Assembly: GCF_030209375.1 (NCBI RefSeq) | Contig: NZ_JARVSC010000003.1 | Location: 868,001 to 932,000, forward strand | Direction: 5' to 3' | From: Plantibacter sp. ME-Dv--P-122b | Lineage (GTDB): Bacteria > Actinomycetota > Actinomycetes > Actinomycetales > Microbacteriaceae | Length of the DNA: 64,000 nucleotides | Shown: positions 59,069-64,000 of the stretch, one piece after another | Position numbering within the stretch: position 1 is the stretch's first letter | Layout: each line of letters opens with the position of its first letter | Made by a program: the position numbers and the translations under genes | Notes under the pieces: generated by a model | Databases searched by the model: none | Seen by the model: the letters and a program-made list of their open reading frames with translations, nothing else | What the model was told of the DNA's origin: nothing

Positions 59069-59856
59069 TCGACGGGCCGCAGCACGTACCCGACACCGCG
59101 GACGGTGTGGATCATCGGCGCCCGGTCGGCGTCGATCTTCTTGCGGAGGTAGGAGACGTAGAGGTCGACGATGCTGGCCTTGCCGGCGAAGTCGTAGTTC
59201 CACACGCGGTCGAGGATCTGGGCGCGACTCAGCACACGCTTCGGGTTGCGCATGAAGTAGCGGAGCAGCTCGAACTCCGTCGTGGTGAGCGCCACCGGCT
59301 CGCCGTCGCGGCTGACCTCGTAGCTGCGCTCGTCGAGGAAGAGCCCGCCGATCGTGATGCGGGAGTCGTCGTCGGACACGACGTGTGCCGTGCGACGCAG
59401 GAGACCGCGAAGGCGGGCCACGAGCTCCTCGAGCGAGAACGGCTTGGTCATGTAGTCGTCGCCGCCGGCGGTGAGTCCCATGATGCGGTCGTCGACCGAG
59501 TCGCGTGCGGTGAGGAACAGCGTCGGGGTGCCCGATTCCGGCTCCCCCTGCGAGAAGCTGCGGAGCTGACGGAGCACGCTCAGCCCGTCCATGTCGGGCA
59601 GCATGATGTCGAGGACCACGACGTCGGGACGTTCCGTGCGGTAGCGCTGGACGGCCTCTCGACCGTTGGTGGCGACGTCCACGACCCAGCCCTCGTAGCC
59701 GAGGGCCAGGCTCACGAGGTCGGTGAGCACCGCTTCGTCGTCGACGAGGAGGACGCGGATGGGTGAACCGTCGGCCCGGTACATCCGCGGTAGCTTGGCG
59801 AGGACCGCCCGGCGGCGCCCCGAGTCGACGATCTGCGTTGGCAGGTCGGAGGGCAT
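59065..59856 (-). CDS. OmpR-family response regulator
   Basis: A 263-residue regulator. Receiver: VLLVDDEAVLTDLVSLAL, VVVLDIMLPDMDGLSVL with the phosphoacceptor Asp, TLFLTARDS and DDYMTKPFSLEEL. The winged helix has LTTTEFELLRYFMRNPKRVL, VDLYVSYLRKKI and TVRGVGYVLRP. An N-terminal tail of about 30 residues precedes the receiver. ATG set by GATAAT 6 nt upstream. First gene of the pair. Confidence 0.95.
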   Translation of the reverse strand: MPSDLPTQIVDSGRRRAVLAKLPRMYRADGSPIRVLLVDDEAVLTDLVSLALGYEGWVVDVATNGREAVQRYRTERPDVVVLDIMLPDMDGLSVLRQLRSFSQGEPESGTPTLFLTARDSVDDRIMGLTAGGDDYMTKPFSLEELVARLRGLLRRTAHVVSDDDSRITIGGLFLDERSYEVSRDGEPVALTTTEFELLRYFMRNPKRVLSRAQILDRVWNYDFAGKASIVDLYVSYLRKKIDADRAPMIHTVRGVGYVLRPVE

Positions 59857-59862
59857 GGGTCG

Positions 59863-59868
59863 ATTATC
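59863..59868 (-). promoter_or_regulatory. -10 hexamer GATAAT for the OmpR-type operon
   Basis: Minus-strand GATAAT, CGACCC, ATG. Confidence 0.5.
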
Positions 59869-59953
59869 CGTCGTCGAGCTGCGAGGCGCGGGAGCGACGG
59901 GCGATTCATAGAGGGCTCATATCTTTTCAGGCCGAGCCCATGGGTGCGGTGCC

Positions 59954-59959
59954 TACCGT
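59954..59959 (+). promoter_or_regulatory. -10 hexamer TACCGT for the GNAT gene
   Basis: TACCGT with 7 nt to the ATG; the spacer contains GGAGGG, so leadered start cannot be excluded. Confidence 0.45.
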
Positions 59960-59966
59960 GGAGGGC

Positions 59967-60731
59967 ATGACCCGAGCAGAGCCCCTGGGCACGTCGTTCG
60001 CCCCCCGCCGTCGTCGCACGGCGGGCGCGACGGCCGAGCCTGCGGAGCGGGTCCGGGCCGGCCTCGCCGCTGCGGTTCGCGCTCTGCGCCCGCTCCTCCC
60101 GGCAGGTGTCTCGCGACCGCGATTCCTCCGTGGCCCGCGGATCGAGGCGCCGGTCGACGCGCACCCGATCAGCACCGACCGCCTCGTCCTGCGTCGCCAC
60201 CGTCTGGAGGACGCCGAAGCCTGGTACCGCATCCAGTCCACCCCCGAGGTCGTCGAGCACCTGCCGTGGCCGGTCCGCGACCGGGAGGCATCCCGCGAGC
60301 ACCTGCGCCACCGGGTCGGGCACAGCCGCCTCTGGCAGTCGGGCGACTTCCTCGCCCTGGCCGTCGAGCACGACGGACGGCTCGTCGGCGACGTCTCCCT
60401 GCACCTCCGCGAGGTCGACCCCGCCGAGCGCTCGGTCGAGATCGGCTGGGTCCTCGACCCCGCCGTCGGCGGACGGGGTCTCGCGAGCGAGGCCTCGGCG
60501 GCGATGATCGACCTGGCCTTCCGCGAGGTCGGGGCGAAGACGGTGACGGCCGTCATCGAGCCGGAGAACACCAGATCGATCGCCCTCGCCGAGCGGCTCG
60601 GCTTCCTCCGGGCGACCGCGCCGCGCCGCTCGTCGAGCATCACCTTCGCGATCACGCCCTCGCTCCTCGCCGCACGTCGCGCGGAACGCGTCGAAGCCAC
60701 GCACACGGAGCCCACCGTCACACGCCCCTGA
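59967..60731 (+). CDS. RimJ-like GNAT N-acetyltransferase
   Basis: A 254-residue acetyltransferase. A basic N-terminal extension of about 70 residues precedes the domain, which starts ISTDRLVLRRHRLEDAEAWY as in RimJ/RimL-type enzymes. The acetyl-CoA loop is GWVLDPAVGGRGLASEA; VIEPENTRSIALAERLGF follows. Substrate unknown, perhaps a protein N-terminus. ATG at 59967. Divergent from the OmpR-type operon by 110 bases. Confidence 0.9.
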   Translation: MTRAEPLGTSFAPRRRRTAGATAEPAERVRAGLAAAVRALRPLLPAGVSRPRFLRGPRIEAPVDAHPISTDRLVLRRHRLEDAEAWYRIQSTPEVVEHLPWPVRDREASREHLRHRVGHSRLWQSGDFLALAVEHDGRLVGDVSLHLREVDPAERSVEIGWVLDPAVGGRGLASEASAAMIDLAFREVGAKTVTAVIEPENTRSIALAERLGFLRATAPRRSSSITFAITPSLLAARRAERVEATHTEPTVTRP

Positions 60732-60736
60732 TCGCC

Positions 60737-60814
60737 GGCGTCCCGATCGCCGAACCTGCCGGGGCTCTGAGTCTCCCCCACTCCAGCCTCGGCAGGTTCA
60801 GCCGTCGGGACGCC
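60737..60814. repeat. Long inverted repeat after the GNAT gene
   Basis: The 24-nt arms (60737-60760 and 60791-60814) match at 19 of 24 positions: GGCGTCCCGA and GAACCTGCC pair perfectly, with a 5-nt mismatch block between. The 30-nt loop has its own GGGG/CCCC. It starts 6 bases past the stop. The rest of the 289-base gap holds only the palindrome at 60953. Confidence 0.8.
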
Positions 60815-60952
60815 GTCGACGGGTGCCCCTCGAGTCACGCGTCCACAACGCATGAGGTCCTCGGCGCGTCTCCTCCGGCTGCTGCCCGACGGTGCCGACC
60901 CGCCTGCGGTCTCCTGCGTTGTGCGCAGCCCAGGGTTCCGGTCGGTTCCAAT

Positions 60953-60964
60953 ATCCTATAGGAT
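60953..60964. promoter_or_regulatory. Operator candidate ATCCTATAGGAT of the tetrulose/triulose kinase operon
   Basis: Perfect 12-bp palindrome, 56 bases before the kinase ATG. It overlaps TATCCT and TATAGG, either of which could be the -10, so a bound repressor would block transcription. The form fits GntR-type operators. Confidence 0.65.
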
Positions 60965-61020
60965 TATCGTGATGTGCCGGCTCGCGCCGGATCGACGGAC
61001 TCGATGACGAGGAGATGCAG

Positions 61021-62751
61021 ATGACCAGGCTCTGGAACCGACCGGCCGACTTCGCGGATGAGATGGTGGACGGCTTCGTCCGAGCCAACGGACGCTGGGT
61101 GCGCAAAGTCTCCGGCGGGGTGTCGCGCTCCACGAAGTCCGCGGAACCGGAGGTCGCGCTGGTGATCGGTGGCGGATCCGGCCACTACCCCGCCTTCGCC
61201 GGCCTCGTCGGCCCGGGACTCGCCCACGGTGCGGCCATGGGCAACCTCTTCGCGTCGCCGTCCGCTCACCAGGTGGAGAGCGTCGTCCGCGCGAGCGAAC
61301 AGGGTCGGGGTGTCCTCCTCAGCTACGGCAACTACGCCGGCGACGTGCTGCACTTCACCGCCGCCCAGGACGCCGTGCGCGCCGACGGCATCGACTGCCG
61401 CACGGTCACCGTGACCGACGACATCTTCAGCGCACCGCCCACCGAGCTCGAGAAGCGGCGCGGGATCGCGGGCGACCTCACCGTCTTCAAGGTCGCGGGT
61501 GGCGCTGCCTCTGGTGGGTACGCCATCGACGACGTCGAGCGCGTGGCGATCCTGGCCAACGCCCGGACCCGTTCGATGGGCGTCGCATTCTCCGGGTGCA
61601 CGCTGCCCGGTGCGGACGAACCGTTGTTCTCCGTACCGGAGGGGCGGATGGCCGTCGGGCTCGGTATCCACGGCGAGCCCGGTATCGACGAGACCGACAT
61701 CCCCTCCGCGGACGGACTGGCGGAGTTGTTCGTGCACCACCTCCTCGACGGGGCCGAGATCCCGGAAGGGGTCTCCGTCGACGGCGCGCGTGTCGTCCCC
61801 ATCCTCAACGGCCTCGGCTCCGTGAAGTCCGAGGAGCTCTTCGTCGTCTACGACCGTGTCGCCTCCCTCCTCGAGGACACCGGGATCACGCTCGTCGACC
61901 CGCAGGTCGGCGAGTTCTGCACGAGCTTCGACATGGCCGGTGTCTCACTCACCCTCCTCTGGGTGGACGAGGAACTGGAGCGACTGTGGAGTGCCGCCGC
62001 GGACACGCCCGCGTTCCGCACGGGCGCCGTCGACTCCGGGGCGCTCGAGACCGTCGCCGCCGACGACACCGAGGATGTCACCTTCGTCGTGCCGGACGCC
62101 TCGCCCGAGTCGCAGGAGTCGGCGGCCGTCGTGGCCGACGCGATCTCCGCGATCCACGAACTCCTCGCGGAGCACGCGGACGAGCTGGGACGCCTCGACG
62201 CCATCGTCGGCGACGGCGACCACGGCATCGGCATGGACCGCGGGGCGACCGCCGCCGCCGAGGAGGCCGAGCGCCTGCGTGAGGCCGGTGCCGGCGTCGC
62301 GACGCTGCTCGACCGCTCGGGCGACGCCTGGTCCGACCGCGCCGGTGGCACCTCGGGCGCGCTGTGGGGCGTCATGCTCCGCACCCTCGGCGAGCGCCTC
62401 GGCGACGCCGAGCGCCCGACCGCCACCGCCGTGAGCGAGGGCGTGACCGCAGCGAAGGACGCCGTCATGCGCTACGGCAAGGCCTCCGTCGGCGACAAGA
62501 CGCTCGTCGACGCCCTGGTCCCGTTCGCTGACACGCTCGCAGAACGCGTCACCGCCGGGGACGACCTCGCCACCGCCTGGACCGCGGCGGCGGCAGCGGC
62601 CACCGCCGCAGCACACGACACGGCCGGACTCATGCCAGGCATGGGACGAGCCCGCTCGCACGGCTCGAAGGCCGTCGGCGTCGAGGACCCCGGAGCCGTC
62701 TCCCTCGCCCTCATCGTCGAGCGCGTCGGCACCCTGCTCGCCGACCGCTGA
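61021..62751 (+). CDS. DAK-type dihydroxyacetone/erythrulose kinase
   Basis: ATP-dependent single-chain ketose kinase, 576 residues: DhaK domain (about 1-330) and DhaL domain (about 370-576). VIGGGSGHYPAFAGLVG, SYGNYAGDVLHF and LGIHGEPGIDE, with the covalent-binding His, mark DhaK; GDGDHGIGMDRGA and GRARSHGSKAVGVEDPGA mark DhaL with its metal aspartates. ATG at 61021 follows GAGGAG. With RpiB-like and TIM-like genes next, L-erythrulose kinase is more likely than plain dihydroxyacetone kinase (inference from the mycobacterial tetritol pathway). Confidence 0.92.
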   Translation: MTRLWNRPADFADEMVDGFVRANGRWVRKVSGGVSRSTKSAEPEVALVIGGGSGHYPAFAGLVGPGLAHGAAMGNLFASPSAHQVESVVRASEQGRGVLLSYGNYAGDVLHFTAAQDAVRADGIDCRTVTVTDDIFSAPPTELEKRRGIAGDLTVFKVAGGAASGGYAIDDVERVAILANARTRSMGVAFSGCTLPGADEPLFSVPEGRMAVGLGIHGEPGIDETDIPSADGLAELFVHHLLDGAEIPEGVSVDGARVVPILNGLGSVKSEELFVVYDRVASLLEDTGITLVDPQVGEFCTSFDMAGVSLTLLWVDEELERLWSAAADTPAFRTGAVDSGALETVAADDTEDVTFVVPDASPESQESAAVVADAISAIHELLAEHADELGRLDAIVGDGDHGIGMDRGATAAAEEAERLREAGAGVATLLDRSGDAWSDRAGGTSGALWGVMLRTLGERLGDAERPTATAVSEGVTAAKDAVMRYGKASVGDKTLVDALVPFADTLAERVTAGDDLATAWTAAAAAATAAAHDTAGLMPGMGRARSHGSKAVGVEDPGAVSLALIVERVGTLLADR

Positions 62752-62770
62752 ACACCCATCCCCGACCAGA

Positions 62771-62858
62771 CACCCCGGTCCCTGAATAGACACCCCGCTC
62801 CCTGAATAGACACCCCGCTCCCTGAAGCGACACCCCGGTCCCTGAGCTTGTCGAAGGG
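62771..62858 (-). repeat. Four exact-length 20-bp tandem units ending in the 19-bp element, inside an operon
   Basis: Units at 62771, 62791, 62811 and 62831 share CACCCCGSTCCCTGAATAGA with few changes; the last runs into the full core CCCTGAGCTTGTCGAAGGG at 62840-62858. It fills the kinase-rpiB gap. Confidence 0.93.
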
Positions 62859-62878
62859 CCAACCACGAAAGGCACACC

Positions 62879-63340
62879 ATGACCCGCACCTGGCGAATCG
62901 TCATCGGCTCCGATGACGCCGGTTACGACTACAAGGAGATCCTCAAGCGAGACCTCGAGGCGAGCGACCTCGTCGCCTCCGTGGTCGACGTCGGGGTCGA
63001 CGCCGACGGCCACACCAACTACCCGACGGTCGCGGTGACCGCGGCCGAGATCGTCGCCCGCGGGGAGGCCGACCGCGCGCTGCTCATCTGCGGCACGGGC
63101 CTCGGCGTCGCGATCGCGGCGAACAAGGTCCAGGGCATCCGAGCCGTCACCGCACACGACGGTTTCTCCGTCGAACGCGGAGTGCTCTCGAACGATGCCC
63201 AGGTGCTCTGCATGGGCCAGCGCGTCGTCGGCATCGAACTCGCCCGCCGCAACGTGCGCGAATGGCTCACCTACGAGTTCGACGCCTCGAGCGCGTCGAA
63301 CGACAAGGTGCAGGAGATCAGCGCGTACGAAGCGTCCTGA
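62879..63340 (+). CDS. RpiB-family sugar-phosphate isomerase
   Basis: A 153-residue isomerase of the RpiB/LacAB family. [17 protein letters not shown] starts the fold, [14 protein letters not shown] holds the catalytic Cys, and [14 protein letters not shown] follows. Its neighbours suggest the substrate is a four-carbon ketose phosphate (D-erythrulose 4-phosphate to D-erythrose 4-phosphate), as for EryI/DerI-type RpiB proteins, rather than ribose 5-phosphate. ATG follows GAAAGG. TGATG overlap with the next gene. Confidence 0.92.
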   Translation: MTRTWRIVIGSDDAGYDYKEILKRDLEASDLVASVVDVGVDADGHTNYPTVAVTAAEIVARGEADRALLICGTGLGVAIAANKVQGIRAVTAHDGFSVERGVLSNDAQVLCMGQRVVGIELARRNVREWLTYEFDASSASNDKVQEISAYEAS

Positions 63341-64000
63341 TGGCGGAGGGTACGCACCCCATACTCGTCGGCGTGAGTCTGAAGATGTACTTCGGGCACG
63401 CGCAGACGCTCGACTGGTGCTCGGTCGTCGCGGGGGTGTCGGCCGAGCACCACGCCATCCGATCCGGAGCGGCGGAGCTGTTCGTCATCCCCGGGTACCT
63501 CTCGGTGACCGGCGCGGTGGAACGGCTCCGCGGCGTCGCGTCCGTGGGGGCTCAAGACCTCGCGACCGAGGACACCGGGGCGTTCACCGGTGAGGTGAGC
63601 GGCGCGGAGCTCCGCGAGGTCGGCTGCGAGGTCGTCGAGGTCGGGCACGCGGAGCGGCGCCGACTGTTCGGTGAGACGCCCGACGTCGTCCGCGCGAAGA
63701 CGACCGCCGCGCTCCGCAACGGTCTCGCGCCGGTGCTGTGCATCGGGGAGGCCGAGCACGGAGACGCCGAAGTGGCGGCTGTTGAATGCGTCACGCAGCT
63801 CGACGACGCCCTGGCGGGGGCGGTCGCCGCCGGGATCGTGGGCCGCGTCATCGTCGCCTATGAACCGCACTGGGCCATCGGAGCCACCGAGGCCGCGAGT
63901 CCAGCCCACATCCGCACGGTGTGCTCCAGGCTCCGCGACCACCTCGACACGCTCGCCGCGAGGGGTCTGGTCGGCACCTCCTCGGCCGTCATCTACGGCG
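63340..64000 (+). CDS. Triosephosphate isomerase-like protein (cut by window end)
   Basis: 220 codons are visible of a TIM-barrel isomerase usually near 250 residues. The catalytic lysine is in VGVSLKMYF where TpiA has NWKMN, the histidine is in EVGHAERR (TpiA GHSERR) and the glutamate in VAYEPHWAIG (TpiA AYEPVWAIG). All three residues are kept, but the flanking changes set it apart from glycolytic TpiA and fit LerI/EryH-like tetrulose-phosphate isomerases. Start overlaps the rpiB stop by one base. Confidence 0.9.
   Translation, partial: MAEGTHPILVGVSLKMYFGHAQTLDWCSVVAGVSAEHHAIRSGAAELFVIPGYLSVTGAVERLRGVASVGAQDLATEDTGAFTGEVSGAELREVGCEVVEVGHAERRRLFGETPDVVRAKTTAALRNGLAPVLCIGEAEHGDAEVAAVECVTQLDDALAGAVAAGIVGRVIVAYEPHWAIGATEAASPAHIRTVCSRLRDHLDTLAARGLVGTSSAVIYG

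Noticed and set aside
1-64000. Prophage, insertion sequence or integrated island
   Set aside because: No transposase, integrase, phage structural gene or attachment duplication was seen. Base composition is even apart from 37.3 kb.
1-64000. tRNA, tmRNA or rRNA genes
   Set aside because: I looked in the larger intergenic gaps for cloverleaf arms and GTTCGA-type T-loops and found none that hold together.

Overview
The window is about 70% G+C and gene-dense. Many starts are GTG or TTG, and many genes are joined by ATGA, GTGA or TGATG overlaps. Menaquinone biosynthesis sits beside System II cytochrome c maturation. Other markers are the tiny basic ribosomal protein bS22, an actinobacterial MarP-type protease and a short archaeal-type aspartyl-tRNA synthetase. 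Together these point to a high-GC actinobacterium, most likely Microbacteriaceae (inference; there is no rRNA in the window). At least fourteen genes carry a TANNNT hexamer ending exactly 6 nt before the start codon, so leaderless transcription looks common here, and I used it to choose several starts.

Layout. 1-19 kb: an amino-acid permease fragment, then a respiratory block with menG, menF, ppk2, menD, menA, an SGNH acyltransferase, menE, menB, an unknown membrane protein and menC, followed by the ccsB-resB-ccdA-resA operon. 19-24 kb: aspS, flavodoxin, a PrmC-like methyltransferase and small proteins including bS22. 24-32 kb: an ArsR regulator divergent from a two-gene K+ uptake system, TetR/GNAT, proC, a MarP-like protease, tadA and upp. 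32-37 kb: a Cys-rich leader peptide before a winged-helix regulator, two transporters, and an ECF sigma operon with two Asp23/Gls24-like proteins. 37-42 kb: MarR plus alkylation and UV repair (Ada-AlkA fusion, ogt, photolyase). 42-46 kb: a NarL-type two-component system divergent from an ABC exporter. 46-50 kb: ppnP and a thiamine salvage operon under a TPP riboswitch. 50-57 kb: membrane and surface proteins, including a DedA/CDP-alcohol transferase fusion and an LPSTG-anchored protein, and an EamA-GntR pair. 57-64 kb: an OmpR-type two-component system, a GNAT, and the start of a tetrulose or triulose catabolic operon (DAK-type kinase, RpiB-like, TIM-like, cut by the window end).

How it works together. 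Chorismate goes through MenF, MenD, MenC, MenE, MenB, MenA and MenG to menaquinone, which feeds the c-type cytochromes matured by CcdA/ResA/ResB/CcsB. ThiM, ThiE and the ThiD-TenA fusion form a complete salvage branch that makes thiamine phosphate from thiazole and pyrimidine, controlled at translation by TPP. The last operon is preceded by a perfect 12-bp palindrome, a likely repressor site.

Non-coding highlights. A 19-bp element, CCCTGAGCYTGTCGAAGGG, recurs at six intergenic loci, and at four of them part of it is amplified into short tandem arrays; one array lies inside the last operon. Also notable are a perfect 22-bp inverted repeat after upp, a 24-nt-arm inverted repeat at 60.7 kb and an AT-rich island with its own terminator at 37.3 kb. 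I saw no tRNA, rRNA, insertion sequence, prophage or CRISPR array.
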